A model generated the notes under the pieces. That model saw only the letters and a list, made by a program, of their open reading frames with translations. It was not told the DNA's origin and searched no databases. From contig JALOLK010000017.1 of NCBI GenBank assembly GCA_025456015.1, forward strand, positions 1 to 52,329: a stretch of 52,329 nt of DNA. Reading direction: 5' to 3'. The position numbers and the translations under genes are program-made. Below, piece after piece: positions 8,478 to 18,773 of the stretch (the stretch's first letter is position 1; each line of letters starts with the position of its first letter). The DNA comes from Candidatus Nanopelagicales bacterium. Its GTDB lineage: Bacteria > Actinomycetota > Actinomycetes > S36-B12 > CAIYMF01.

Positions 8478-9224
8478 ATGACCTACACGCTGATCCTGCT
8501 GCGCCACGGCGAGTCCGAGTGGAACGCCCTGAACCTGTTCACCGGCTGGGTCGACGTGGACCTCACCGCGAAGGGGGAGGCCGAGGCCACCCGCGGCGGG
8601 GACCTGCTGCTCGAGCAGGGGATCCTGCCCGACGTCGCGCACACCTCGCTGCAGAGGCGGGCCATCCGCACCACCAACCTGGCGCTGGAGCGCTGCGAGC
8701 GGCACTGGATCCCGGTGCGTCGCAGCTGGCGGCTCAACGAGCGCCACTACGGCGCGCTGCAGGGCAAGAACAAGAAGGAGACCCTCGAGCAGTACGGCGA
8801 GGAGCGGTTCATGGAGTGGCGGCGCTCGTACGACGTGCCCCCGCCGCCGATCGATCCCGAGGACGAGCACGCCCAGACCCACGACCCGCGCTACGCCGAT
8901 CTCGCCCCCGAGATCCGCCCGGCGACGGAGTGCCTCAAGGACGTCGTGGCCCGCATGCTGCCGTACTGGTACGACGGCATCGTGCCCGACCTGCGCGCTG
9001 GCCGCGCGGTGCTCGTCGGCGCGCACGGCAACTCCCTGCGCGGCCTCGTGAAGCACCTCGAGGGCATGAGCGACGAGGCGGTCATCAAGCTCAACATCCC
9101 GACCGGGATCCCGCTGGTGTACCGGCTCGACGACGACCTGCGACCGACCGTGCCCGGCGGCGAGTACGTCGATCCCGAGGCGGCGGCCGCCGCGGCGGCG
9201 GCGGTGGCCAACCAGGGCAAGTAG
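8478..9224 (+). CDS. gpmA: 2,3-bisphosphoglycerate-dependent phosphoglycerate mutase
   Basis: Glycolysis/gluconeogenesis: interconverts 3- and 2-phosphoglycerate through a phosphohistidine. [16 protein letters not shown] carries the catalytic LxRHGxSxWN motif; [19 protein letters not shown] and [14 protein letters not shown] contain the second His and substrate-binding residues. 248 residues, normal. The C-terminus carries an unusual run of about ten Ala. I start at 8478 rather than 8469 because of the -10 position. A PHO box upstream suggests phosphate-dependent control. Confidence 0.96.
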   Translation: MTYTLILLRHGESEWNALNLFTGWVDVDLTAKGEAEATRGGDLLLEQGILPDVAHTSLQRRAIRTTNLALERCERHWIPVRRSWRLNERHYGALQGKNKKETLEQYGEERFMEWRRSYDVPPPPIDPEDEHAQTHDPRYADLAPEIRPATECLKDVVARMLPYWYDGIVPDLRAGRAVLVGAHGNSLRGLVKHLEGMSDEAVIKLNIPTGIPLVYRLDDDLRPTVPGGEYVDPEAAAAAAAAVANQGK

Positions 9225-9235
9225 GCGTTGGGGAG

Positions 9236-9272
9236 GTCGGGCCCGGGTGAGGTGATCGCACCCGGGCCCGAC
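9236..9272. terminator. bidirectional terminator hairpin gpmA / methyltransferase
   Basis: Perfect 14-bp stem GTCGGGCCCGGGTG (9236-9249) with CACCCGGGCCCGAC (9259-9272), 9-nt loop, between two convergent genes. Confidence 0.85.
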
Positions 9273-9278
9273 GCCTGT

Positions 9279-10097
9279 TCAGCGGACGGCACGGGGTGCG
9301 ACGGCTGACCAGGCCACGGTGCACTCGCCGAGGCGCCAGCGGGCGGGACCGTCGGCGACCGGCCAGCCCTCGGCGCGCAGCGATCCCACGGCGGCCAGCC
9401 ACCGCTGCCGTGGCCCGAACGCCGCCTGCGCGGCTGCCCGGTCCCAGGCGGCGTCGAGGGCGGCCAGCAGGGCATGCACCGGCTCCCCCGCGACGTTGCG
9501 GTGGATCAGCGCCTTGGGCAGCCGGGCGGCCACCTGCGAGGGCCGCACGAGGTGGCGCAGGTCGACGGCCAGGGTGAGCGACTCGGGGCGCCCGGCCGCG
9601 GTGGCGGGCAGGGTCAGCCACGCACCGAGGCGCCCCAGCTCGTCGCAGGTGCCCTCCACCAGCACCCCGTCAGGCACCAGCCGGGCGACCATGGCCGCCC
9701 AGGCCGTGGGCACGGCCGCCTCGTCGTACTGGCGCAGCACGTTGGCCGCGCGGATCACGACCGCGGGCTCGCCATCCGGGGTGGGCACCTCGAACCCGCC
9801 GACCGCGAAGGCCACCCGCGCCGTCGCCAGGGGGTGCGCCGCCGCCACCCGTGCCGGGTCGATCTCGAGGCCCAGCACGCGCGGGATGCGGCCGGTCCGC
9901 CCGCCCAGCCGCTCGGCCAGCTCGAGGGTGGTGACCGGGCTGGCCCCGAAGCCGAGGTCCACGACGAGCGGGTCGGGGTGGGCCCGCAGGGCCCGCGCAG
10001 CGCGGTGGGCGATCCAGCGGTCGACCCGGCGCAGGCGGTTGGGGTTGGTGGTGCCCCGGGTCACGATCCCCAGGGGCGCCCCGGAGCGCGGGGGCAC
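9279..10097 (-). CDS. class I SAM-dependent methyltransferase-like protein
   Basis: 272 residues. LVVDLGFGASPVTTLELAERL is a Rossmann-type SAM-binding motif I, and the acidic end of the next strand is in VLGLEIDPARV; later strands (VVIRAANVLRQYDEAAV, LVPDGVLVEGTCDELG) match a methyltransferase fold. The substrate cannot be told from the sequence. It begins one base after the DUF2516 gene ends, so it is the second gene of a two-gene operon that converges on gpmA. Confidence 0.75.
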   Translation of the reverse strand: MPPRSGAPLGIVTRGTTNPNRLRRVDRWIAHRAARALRAHPDPLVVDLGFGASPVTTLELAERLGGRTGRIPRVLGLEIDPARVAAAHPLATARVAFAVGGFEVPTPDGEPAVVIRAANVLRQYDEAAVPTAWAAMVARLVPDGVLVEGTCDELGRLGAWLTLPATAAGRPESLTLAVDLRHLVRPSQVAARLPKALIHRNVAGEPVHALLAALDAAWDRAAAQAAFGPRQRWLAAVGSLRAEGWPVADGPARWRLGECTVAWSAVAPRAVR

Positions 10098-10397
10098 CTA
10101 GCGACGGCCGCCGGTGATCTCGATGATCCGCGGGCGGATGTCGAGCAGGTAGACCGCGCTGATGACGATGGCCACGATGCCCAGCAGGCCGATCGGGCTG
10201 CGCCACAGCGCCACGTTGATCAGCCCGATGAGCGCCGCTGCGCCGGTGAGCGCGACCCACAGCTGCTTGGACCGCCGGCCGACGGCCGGGAAGGCATCGG
10301 GGCGGCGGCGCAGGCAGTCGATGAACGCGAAGGCCGCGCCGGCCAGCGTGGCCAGCGAGATGGCGATGAGCAACCAGGCGCCGAGCGTCGGGAACAT
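10098..10397 (-). CDS. DUF2516-family membrane protein
   Basis: 99-residue integral membrane protein with three predicted helices: LGAWLLIAISLATLAGAAFAF, LWVALTGAAALIGLINVALW and LLGIVAIVISAVYLLDIRP. The DUF2516 family is actinobacterial and of unknown function; its neighbour in mycobacteria is also hbhA. The start ATG is preceded by TACCCT with a 6-nt spacer (leaderless). It diverges from the XRE regulator. Confidence 0.85.
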   Translation of the reverse strand: MFPTLGAWLLIAISLATLAGAAFAFIDCLRRRPDAFPAVGRRSKQLWVALTGAAALIGLINVALWRSPIGLLGIVAIVISAVYLLDIRPRIIEITGGRR

Positions 10398-10403
10398 GGC
10401 AGC

Positions 10404-10409
10404 AGGGTA
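10404..10409 (-). promoter_or_regulatory. -10 element for leaderless DUF2516 gene
   Basis: TACCCT on the minus strand, 6 nt before the ATG at 10397. Confidence 0.55.
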
Positions 10410-10463
10410 CGTCGAGGTCGGCCGGCCCGCCCGCAGCGGCGTGACCGACGTCACCCGGCGGAT

Positions 10464-10490
10464 GCTTGCAAGCCGCTTGCAATTGCAAGC
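10464..10490. promoter_or_regulatory. double palindromic operator of the XRE-hbhA operon
   Basis: Two perfect palindromes side by side: GCTTGCAAGC (10464-10473) and GCTTGCAATTGCAAGC (10475-10490), sharing the half-site TTGCAAG; a further CTTGC follows. They end about 10 nt before the AATACT -10 of the XRE gene, an ideal place for autorepression by that regulator. Confidence 0.65.
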
Positions 10491-10511
10491 ACTTGCGCGA
10501 ATACTGGAGCC

Positions 10512-10895
10512 ATGGCCAAGATCGACGCCGCGAAGCTGGGCGAGTACATCCGCGAGCAGCGGATGGCCGCCGAGATCTCCGTGCGTCAGCTGGCCAGGAC
10601 CGCCGGTGTCTCCAACCCCTACCTGAGCCAGGTGGAGCGGGGCCTGCGCCGCCCGTCCGCGGAGATCCTCGCCAGGATCGCTGCGGGGCTGCGCATCTCC
10701 GCGGAGACGCTGTACGTGCGGGCCGGGATCCTCGAGGAGCGCGAGGGCGACCGCGCGGTCCTCCTCGCGATCAGCGAGGACCCGACCCTCACCGACCGGC
10801 AGCGCCGGGCGCTGCTGGAGATCTACGCGGCCTTCCAGACCGAGAACTCGGCCCAGCAGGCTGAGTCCCACACAGAAGAGGAACACCTCGCATGA
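10512..10895 (+). CDS. XRE-family transcriptional regulator (Rv0474-like)
   Basis: 127 residues. A helix-turn-helix (about 8-65) reads LGEYIREQRMAAEISVRQLARTAGVSNPYLSQVERG in two parts, typical of lambda-repressor-like domains, followed by a helical tail (LTDRQRRALLEIYAAFQ). It precedes and overlaps the HbhA-like gene by 4 nt (ATGA), the same order as Rv0474-hbhA in mycobacteria. The TTGCAAG palindromes just upstream are its probable operator. The ATG lies 6 nt after AATACT, although GGAG at 10506-10509 could also act as RBS. Confidence 0.9.
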   Translation: MAKIDAAKLGEYIREQRMAAEISVRQLARTAGVSNPYLSQVERGLRRPSAEILARIAAGLRISAETLYVRAGILEEREGDRAVLLAISEDPTLTDRQRRALLEIYAAFQTENSAQQAESHTEEEHLA

Positions 10896-11530
10896 CCGAG
10901 CAGACCACTCCCGAGACCGTCGTCGAGACGGCCCAGCACACCGCGAAGGCCGCGGCCGAGACCGTGACCAGCCAGGCCGAGCAGGCCACCACGGCGGCCA
11001 AGAAGACCGCCACCCGTGCCCGCACCACCGCCACCACCAAGGCGACCGCGGCCAAGAAGACCGCCGGCACCAGGGCGACCGCGGCCAAGAAGACCGCCGG
11101 CACCAAGGCGACCGCGGCCAAGAAGACCGCCACCACGCGGGCCACCGCCGCCAAGAAGACCGCCACCAAGGTCGAGGCAAAGGCCGCCGAGGGCCTGCAC
11201 GTGCCCACCGTGGAGGAGGTGCGCGCCATCGTCGGCCGCATCGAGGTCCCGTCCGTGGCTGACGTCCGCGAGGCCGTGGCCAAGGTCGAGCTGCCCACCG
11301 TGGCCGACGTCCGCGAGGCCGTGGCCAAGGTCGAGCTGCCCACCGTCGCCGACGTCCGCGAGGTCGTCGCCAAGGTCGAGCTGCCCACCGTCGCCGACGT
11401 CCGCGAGGTCGTCGCCAAGGTCGAGCTGCCCACCATGGCCGAGCTGCGCCACGACGCCGAGGCCCTGGCCGGCACGGCCCAGGAGCAGGCGACCGCGCTG
11501 TACCGCAAGGTGCTGGCTGTCATCAAGTGA
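10892..11530 (+). CDS. HbhA-like Lys/Ala-repeat coiled protein
   Basis: 212 residues, almost entirely helical low-complexity. Residues about 51-93 hold four 11-residue repeats (ATAAKKTAGTR type), a Lys/Ala segment resembling the heparin/DNA-binding tail of mycobacterial HbhA. Residues 122-181 hold four 15-residue repeats of VADVREAVAKVELPT. In HbhA the Lys/Ala repeats are C-terminal; here they are N-terminal. No signal peptide. Likely binds an anionic polymer (DNA, membrane or glycan). Co-transcribed with the XRE regulator (ATGA overlap). Confidence 0.8.
   Translation: MTEQTTPETVVETAQHTAKAAAETVTSQAEQATTAAKKTATRARTTATTKATAAKKTAGTRATAAKKTAGTKATAAKKTATTRATAAKKTATKVEAKAAEGLHVPTVEEVRAIVGRIEVPSVADVREAVAKVELPTVADVREAVAKVELPTVADVREVVAKVELPTVADVREVVAKVELPTMAELRHDAEALAGTAQEQATALYRKVLAVIK
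11042..11170 (+). repeat. 33-bp coding tandem repeats (Lys/Ala)
   Basis: Units at 11042-11074, 11075-11107 and 11108-11140, plus a partial fourth, encoding ATAAKKTA-x-T-R/K. Confidence 0.85.
11255..11434 (+). repeat. 45-bp coding tandem repeats (four units)
   Basis: Units start at 11255, 11300, 11345 and 11390 and encode VADVRE-A/V-VAKVELPT. They are near identical at DNA level, so copy number may vary between strains. Confidence 0.9.
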
Positions 11531-11558
11531 CCCATCGGCGCCACGGCGCCATCCGCAG

Positions 11559-11586
11559 CGGGGCTCGGCCATCCGGCCGGGCCCCG
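11559..11586. terminator. bidirectional terminator hairpin
   Basis: CGGGGCTCGGCC pairs with GGCCGGGCCCCG (one mismatch or wobble), 4-nt loop, between the HbhA-like gene and the convergent asparaginase gene. Confidence 0.7.
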
Positions 11587-11602
11587 TTCGCATGCCCGCC
11601 GC

Positions 11603-12553
11603 TCAGCGCAGGACGGCCTGGACCGCACCCACCGGCCGCCCACCGCCGAGCACGGGGGCGGGACCGGCAGCCTCGAGCACGCCGGCGTCGGTGATGCCCA
11701 GTTCGCGCAGCAGGCCCACCACGACGGCGGCCCGGGCCCGCTCGGACCCGTCGGCAACCTTGAGCGCGCCGGCCCGGCCGTCGGGCAGCGCGAAGGCGTG
11801 CACGGCCTCGGCGCCGTCCTTGGCCACCGCCCCCGGCAGGGCCGCCATGAAGCGCGTGACGTCACGGTCGGTGCCGCCGACGTAGGCGGGGTTGCCGGCC
11901 ATGGCCGAGGCCACCCGCTCGGCGGCGCTGCCGGCCGGGGCCTGCACCAGGCGGCCGAAGGCCCGGGCCAGGCCCACCAGCGAGATGGCGACCACCGGCG
12001 CCCCGCAGCCGTCCACGCCCGAGCCGGCGATGCGCTCCCCGGCCAGGCGTTCCACGCCAGCGACCGCCGCCCGCTGCACGGGGTGGTCCGGGTCGAGGTA
12101 GCCCAGCGTGGGGGCGCCGAGCACCTGCGCGGTGCGCAGCATCGCGGCGTGCTTGCCCGAGCAGTTCTGGGCCAGGGCGCTGGGCCCCCCGCCGGCCTGT
12201 AGCCACGCCACCTGCGCGGCCGCGCCGTAGGGCAGGGCCGGGGCGTTGGCCAGGTCGGCCTCCGTGAGCCCGCCGGCGGCCAGCACCTCGCGCACCGCGG
12301 CGAGGTGGAAGGCCTCCCCGCTGTGCGAGGCCGCGGCCAGCGCCAGGTGCGGCCCCTCGAGGGCGAGACCGGCCTCGACCATGCCCACGGCCTGCAGGGG
12401 CTTGTTCGACGAGCGCGGCAGGACCGGCTCGGCCGGGCTGCCCCAGGCGGCGATGACGCTGCCGTCCGGGTCCACGATCACGGCGTGGCCGGTGTGGACC
12501 GACTCCACCCAGCCGCTGCGCACGACCTGGGCCAGCGGCACCCCCGACTCCAC
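11603..12553 (-). CDS. asparaginase (L-asparaginase II family)
   Basis: 316 residues matching the bacterial asparaginase family distinct from AnsA/AnsB. Signatures: VVRSGWVESVHTGHAVIVDPDG at the start, PRSSNKPLQAVGMVEAG, ALAAASHSGEAFH, QNCSGKHAAML and GVDGCGAPVVAISL. Expected to hydrolyse L-asparagine to aspartate and ammonia in the cytosol. The GTG start sits 2 nt after the BKACE stop, so the two genes are one transcript. Substrate specificity cannot be read from the sequence. Confidence 0.88.
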   Translation of the reverse strand: MESGVPLAQVVRSGWVESVHTGHAVIVDPDGSVIAAWGSPAEPVLPRSSNKPLQAVGMVEAGLALEGPHLALAAASHSGEAFHLAAVREVLAAGGLTEADLANAPALPYGAAAQVAWLQAGGGPSALAQNCSGKHAAMLRTAQVLGAPTLGYLDPDHPVQRAAVAGVERLAGERIAGSGVDGCGAPVVAISLVGLARAFGRLVQAPAGSAAERVASAMAGNPAYVGGTDRDVTRFMAALPGAVAKDGAEAVHAFALPDGRAGALKVADGSERARAAVVVGLLRELGITDAGVLEAAGPAPVLGGGRPVGAVQAVLR

Positions 12554-12555
12554 GC

Positions 12556-13386
12556 TCAGCCGCCCGTCGGCAGGCCGAGCAGGGCGCGGGCCCGCGCCGG
12601 GCTCGCCGCGGGCCGCAGCGCCTCGGCGGCGAGCCGGGCGGCCCGCTCCACGAGCTCGGCGTTGTCGCGCACCGGCCGCTTCGGCGCGTAGGTCAGCGTG
12701 TCCTCCATGCCGACGCGCAGGTGCCCGCCCAGGGACAGCGCGCCGAGCATGACCGGCACGCTGGTGCGCCCGATGCCGGTGGCCGACCAGGTGGCACCCG
12801 CGGGCAGCAGCGCGATCCCCGAGGCCAGGGCCTGGGTGGTGCCGGGCATGCCGCCGGGCACGCCCAGGACGAAGTCGGCGTGCACGTGCCCACCCGCGGG
12901 CGCGCCGAAGGTGTCGAGCAGCCGGTGCAGCGCGGTCACGTGGCCCAGCTCGAAGAGCTCGAACTCGGGGAGGATCCCCATCGCCTGGGTGCGCTGGTAG
13001 AGCTCGGCGACGAACGGCCACGGGTTGCTGAACACGTCGTCGCCGAAGTTCACGGTCCCGGTGGTCAGTGAGCACGCGTCCGGCCCGGCGTCGAGGACGG
13101 CCAGCCGCGCCGCGAGGGGATCGGTCACCGCCCCGCCGGTGGACAGCTGCACGATGAGGTCGGTGGCCTCGCGCACCGCCACCACCGTGTCCCGCAGCAA
13201 CCCCGGATCGAGGGTGGGCAGGCCCGCGGCGTCGCGCACGTGCAGGTGGATCATCGCCGCGCCCGCCGCCTGGCAGGCCCGGGCCGTGGCCACGACCGCG
13301 TCGAGGGTCACCGGCAGCGCGGGATGGGCCTGCGGAGGGCTCTCCGCGCCCGTGGGGGCGACCGTGATCAGCGTGGCAGCGGACAT
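12556..13386 (-). CDS. BKACE-family beta-keto acid cleavage enzyme
   Basis: 276 residues of the zinc-dependent family (formerly DUF849) that condenses a beta-keto acid with acetyl-CoA, as in Kce of lysine fermentation. Metal-binding motifs AAMIHLHVRD and HVHADFVLG are present, as are VNFGDDVFSNP and ELFELGHV. Family members accept many beta-keto acids, so the true substrate is open. The ATG at 13386 follows a CAGAAT -10 by 7 nt; the ATG at 13395 overlaps that hexamer. First gene of an operon with the asparaginase. Confidence 0.88.
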   Translation of the reverse strand: MSAATLITVAPTGAESPPQAHPALPVTLDAVVATARACQAAGAAMIHLHVRDAAGLPTLDPGLLRDTVVAVREATDLIVQLSTGGAVTDPLAARLAVLDAGPDACSLTTGTVNFGDDVFSNPWPFVAELYQRTQAMGILPEFELFELGHVTALHRLLDTFGAPAGGHVHADFVLGVPGGMPGTTQALASGIALLPAGATWSATGIGRTSVPVMLGALSLGGHLRVGMEDTLTYAPKRPVRDNAELVERAARLAAEALRPAASPARARALLGLPTGG

Positions 13387-13393
13387 GGCGGGC

Positions 13394-13399
13394 ATTCTG
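13394..13399 (-). promoter_or_regulatory. -10 element for leaderless BKACE gene
   Basis: CAGAAT on the minus strand, 7 nt before the ATG at 13386. Confidence 0.5.
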
Positions 13400-13501
13400 G
13401 CACCGCACCGGACCGGTGGCCGCCACGGGCGGACCCCGCGCTCAAGTACCGGATCCGGCATGCCGACGACTCCCAACAGCGAGCGCTGCGAAGGGACTCC
13501 C

Positions 13502-15055
13502 ATGACCATCGAGTCGGTGTCGACCAGTGCGTCGCCGACCGCGGAGCTGCTGCTGCGCGAGGTCGGCGCACGGGGCGCCTCCGGTGTGCTGGAGGTGCGC
13601 CACCCGGACGGCTCCTGTTCGCACGTCTGGGTGCGGGCGGGCCGGATCTACGCCATGCAGGTGCCCGGCTACCGGCCGGCCCTGGGCATCAGGCTGCTCT
13701 CCGGGGGCCTGGTCACCCCCGAGCAGCTCAGCGCCGCCGCGGCGCTGCAGCGCGAGCAGCACCCGACGATGCTCATCGGGCAGGTCCTGGTCGGGCTGGG
13801 CCACGTGGCCCCCGAGGTGGTCACGACCTTCGCCCAGGAGCAGGTGCTCGACCAGGTCGCGGACCTGCTCGACCTGCCGATCCAGTCCGCGGCGTTCCAC
13901 GCCGGCCGGCGCGTGCAGCACGACGTCATCGAGCCCACCGAGGTCGACACGCTCCTGGCCGTGGCGCGGGAGCGCCGGGAGCAGCGCGCCGACGTGCTCG
14001 CCGCCGTCGGCGGCCGGCACGCCGTGCCGCAGCTGGGCGCCCCCGGCGGGCATCCCAGCCGCACCCCCCTGGGCCCCTACGACTGGGCGCTGCTGTGCCG
14101 GGTGGACGGCCGCCGCGACATCACCGAGCTGGCCCGCGTGTGCGGCTACACGCTGCAGGAGGCCGCCCAGATCGTGGCCGACCTCACGCTCACGGGCCTG
14201 CTGCAGCTGCCCGAGCCACCCCGCAACGAGGAGCCACTGGCCACCGTCCTGCCCCTGCGCCCCGGCACGCCCCCGGCCGAGCCGGAGGACCCGCAATGGC
14301 GCTTCGACGGCACGGATGCTGGCGAGCCCGAGCCCGTGGCGCCGGGCACGGCCGCCCTCGAGGGGGGACCGGAGGACGGGCCGTCCGTTGCGGCGAACCT
14401 GCTGGCCGAGCTCAGCGCCTTCGTCCACGACGAGCCGCCGCCGGCCGTGCTGGTGGACGCCGTGCGCCCACCCGCGCCGGAGGCGCTCGCCGAGCCGGCG
14501 GGCATCGCCGTGGATCCGTCGGAAGCGGCAGGCCCGGTGACGGTGCCGCCGCCGTGCGAGGCGCCGGTTGAGGCGCAGCCCGCAGCTGCGGCTCCCCTGG
14601 CCACCGAGCTCGCCGCCCCGGCATCGGACGTCCTGCCGTCCGCTGCGGCTGACGCCGTCCCGGCGCCCCTGCTGTCCGAGCCGCCGGCGCTCGAGCCGGT
14701 CGCCGCCGAGCCCCCGGCGCCGGAGCCCGTGGGCTCCGACACCACGGCCGAGCCCGGTACCGCGGCAACCATGACGGCCGAGCCCACGGCCGCCGAGCCC
14801 GTGGCGGCCGAGCCCATGGCCGCCGAGCCAGTGGCGGCCGAGCCCACGGCCGCCGAGCCGCCGGCACCGCCGATGTTCCCGGCCGGCGCCCCGGTCGGCC
14901 CACCGACCGAGCCCGCGTACCAGGACACCAGCGTCTTCATGCGCGAGCTGTCCAGCCTCAGCGACGCCCCTGCCAACGCCGACGCCCCGGTCGTGACCCG
15001 GATGGTCGTGCCCTTCGCGCCGACGCCGCGCAAGCGGCGGCTCTGGGGCCGCTGA
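13502..15055 (+). CDS. DUF4388 protein with long Pro/Ala/Glu tail
   Basis: 517 residues. The N-terminal DUF4388-like domain (about 10-120; LLREVGARGASGVLEV, VWVRAGRIYAMQVPG) is followed by a winged-helix-like region (about 190-240; LCRVDGRRDITELARVCGYTLQEAAQIVADLTLTGLL in two parts). A disordered Pro/Ala/Glu tail from about 245 to 480 includes tandem TAAEPVAAEP-type repeats at about 424-455. It ends with a basic patch, PRKRRLWGR. DUF4388 is linked to two-component and motility regulation in other bacteria; the role here is unknown. RBS GAAGGGA precedes the ATG. Confidence 0.8.
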   Translation: MTIESVSTSASPTAELLLREVGARGASGVLEVRHPDGSCSHVWVRAGRIYAMQVPGYRPALGIRLLSGGLVTPEQLSAAAALQREQHPTMLIGQVLVGLGHVAPEVVTTFAQEQVLDQVADLLDLPIQSAAFHAGRRVQHDVIEPTEVDTLLAVARERREQRADVLAAVGGRHAVPQLGAPGGHPSRTPLGPYDWALLCRVDGRRDITELARVCGYTLQEAAQIVADLTLTGLLQLPEPPRNEEPLATVLPLRPGTPPAEPEDPQWRFDGTDAGEPEPVAPGTAALEGGPEDGPSVAANLLAELSAFVHDEPPPAVLVDAVRPPAPEALAEPAGIAVDPSEAAGPVTVPPPCEAPVEAQPAAAAPLATELAAPASDVLPSAAADAVPAPLLSEPPALEPVAAEPPAPEPVGSDTTAEPGTAATMTAEPTAAEPVAAEPMAAEPVAAEPTAAEPPAPPMFPAGAPVGPPTEPAYQDTSVFMRELSSLSDAPANADAPVVTRMVVPFAPTPRKRRLWGR

Positions 15056-15059
15056 CCCG

Positions 15060-15551
15060 TCAGTCGAGCTCGACCAGCAGCGTGACCGGGCCGTCGTTCA
15101 CCAGCTCCACGCGCATGTGCGCGCCGAAGCGGCCCTCGGCGACCCGGGCCCCACGCGCGCGCAGCCGCTCGGCGAAGGCCACCACGAGGGGTTCGGCGAC
15201 CGGCCCCGGTGCGGCCTGCTCCCAGGTGGGCCGCCGGCCCTTGCGGGCCTGCCCGTAGAGGGTGAACTGGCTCACGACGAGCAGCGGCAGGCCCAGGTCC
15301 GAGGCGGACAGCTCCCGCGGCCGGCCCGGCGCTGCCGCCGTGCCGGTGAAGGCCTCCCCCAGCTCGGCCTCGTCGAACAGGCGCAGGTCCAGCACCTTGT
15401 CGGCCAGCCGTGCGGCGATCTCGGGGGTGTCGGTGTGGGTGGCGCCCACGAGCACGCACAGCCCCGGGCCCTCGATGGCCCCGACGACGTCGCCGTCCAC
15501 GACGACCCGCGCGCCGTCCACGCGCTGCACCAACGCCCGCACGGGCGCCAT
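15060..15551 (-). CDS. dtd: D-aminoacyl-tRNA deacylase
   Basis: Removes D-amino acids (and glycine mischarged on tRNA-Ala) from tRNA, protecting translation. 163 residues; signatures [20 protein letters not shown], the active-site strand [17 protein letters not shown] and the cross-subunit NDGPVT motif near the C-terminus (Gly-cisPro). Slightly longer than the 145-150 typical, through a short insert after the [11 protein letters not shown] region. Converges on the DUF4388 gene with only 4 nt between stops. Confidence 0.95.
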   Translation of the reverse strand: MAPVRALVQRVDGARVVVDGDVVGAIEGPGLCVLVGATHTDTPEIAARLADKVLDLRLFDEAELGEAFTGTAAAPGRPRELSASDLGLPLLVVSQFTLYGQARKGRRPTWEQAAPGPVAEPLVVAFAERLRARGARVAEGRFGAHMRVELVNDGPVTLLVELD

Positions 15552-15584
15552 CCTCGCACCGGACCCGCGGTCCGCGCCGCCGGC

Positions 15585-17714
<2,130 letters not shown>

Positions 17715-17741
17715 CGGCCCAGCGTGGCACTGCCGGGGGCC

Positions 17742-18773
17742 TCAGGGCGCGACGACGACCTCCTGGCCGGCCACCACGTCGCCGTCGGCCGTGCGGACCA
17801 CGAGGTCGGCGGTGGGGTCGATCGCCCGCTTCACCACGACCGTGGCGATCGGACCGAGCTCGTGGTGGCGGGCCGGGGTGGCCACCCAGCCCACGACCCG
17901 CTCGCCGACCAGGACCGCGTCACCGTGCGCAGGCAGCACGTTGGCCGACCCGTCGAGGTGGGCCAGCGCCAGGCGCCGGGGCGGGCGGCCCAGGTTGTGC
18001 ACCCGGGCGACCGCCTCCTGGCCGCGGTAGCAGCCCTTGGCCAGGTGCACCCCCGCCCCGATCCAGCCGACCTCGTGGGGCAGCGTCCGGTGGTCGGTCT
18101 CGAAGCCCAGCCGGGGCACGGCCGCCGCGGCGCGCAGTGCCTCCAGGGCCCACGTGCCGGCCGGGCCCCCGGACCCGGCGAGGCGGGCCGCGACCGCCTC
18201 GCGCGGCACGAGCACCTCGCGGCCCACGAGGGCGGCGGGTCGCCGGGCGACGTAGCGCGAGGCGTCGCCGCCGCGGTCGGCACCGGCCGGGGTCGGCTGC
18301 CCGCCGCGGTAGTCCCCCGGCACCAGCCACGTGGGCGCCCCGTGCGGGTCGGCCGCGGCGACCGGCTCCCAGACCACGGCCAGGTCCGGCCGCGGGAGGA
18401 CCTCGACGCGCATGAGGAAGCGCATCGCGTCCAGGTACGCGCGCAGGGCCTCACCCGTGCCGGGCTCGACGCAGACCAGCACCTGCTCGCCGGTCTCGAC
18501 GAGGTGCAGCTCGTGCTCGACGTGCCCGTGGGGGCTCAGGATGAGCACCAGCCGTGAGTCGCCCGGGGCGAGGTCGAGCAGGTGCGCGGTGGTGAGGCTG
18601 TGCAGCCAGGTGAGCCGGTCGGCGCCGGTGATGGCCACGACGTCGCGATGCGACAGGTCCACGGCCCCGACGCCGGCCTCGAGGCGGCGCTGCTCGGCGT
18701 GCGGGTCGCCGTAGTGCCACGGCACGGCGGCGTCGACGGATCCTGGCGGGGCGGGGATCGGCTGCGCACTCAC
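17742..18773 (-). CDS. ygfZ: YgfZ/GcvT-like folate-binding Fe-S repair protein
   Basis: 343 residues related to the T-protein of glycine cleavage. The YgfZ signature KGCYRGQEAVARVHNLG with its conserved Cys is present, preceded by GWIGAGVHLA; the N-terminal folate fold holds VDLSHRDVVAITGADRLTWLHSL in two parts. YgfZ supports repair or assembly of certain Fe-S enzymes using folate. The GTG start overlaps the Fur-family stop by 4 nt, and the operon also holds a heme-binding-type protein. Confidence 0.92.
   Translation of the reverse strand: MSAQPIPAPPGSVDAAVPWHYGDPHAEQRRLEAGVGAVDLSHRDVVAITGADRLTWLHSLTTAHLLDLAPGDSRLVLILSPHGHVEHELHLVETGEQVLVCVEPGTGEALRAYLDAMRFLMRVEVLPRPDLAVVWEPVAAADPHGAPTWLVPGDYRGGQPTPAGADRGGDASRYVARRPAALVGREVLVPREAVAARLAGSGGPAGTWALEALRAAAAVPRLGFETDHRTLPHEVGWIGAGVHLAKGCYRGQEAVARVHNLGRPPRRLALAHLDGSANVLPAHGDAVLVGERVVGWVATPARHHELGPIATVVVKRAIDPTADLVVRTADGDVVAGQEVVVAP

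Noticed and set aside
11042-11434. CRISPR-like array
   Set aside because: The repeats are contiguous, without spacers, in frame, and encode protein repeats.
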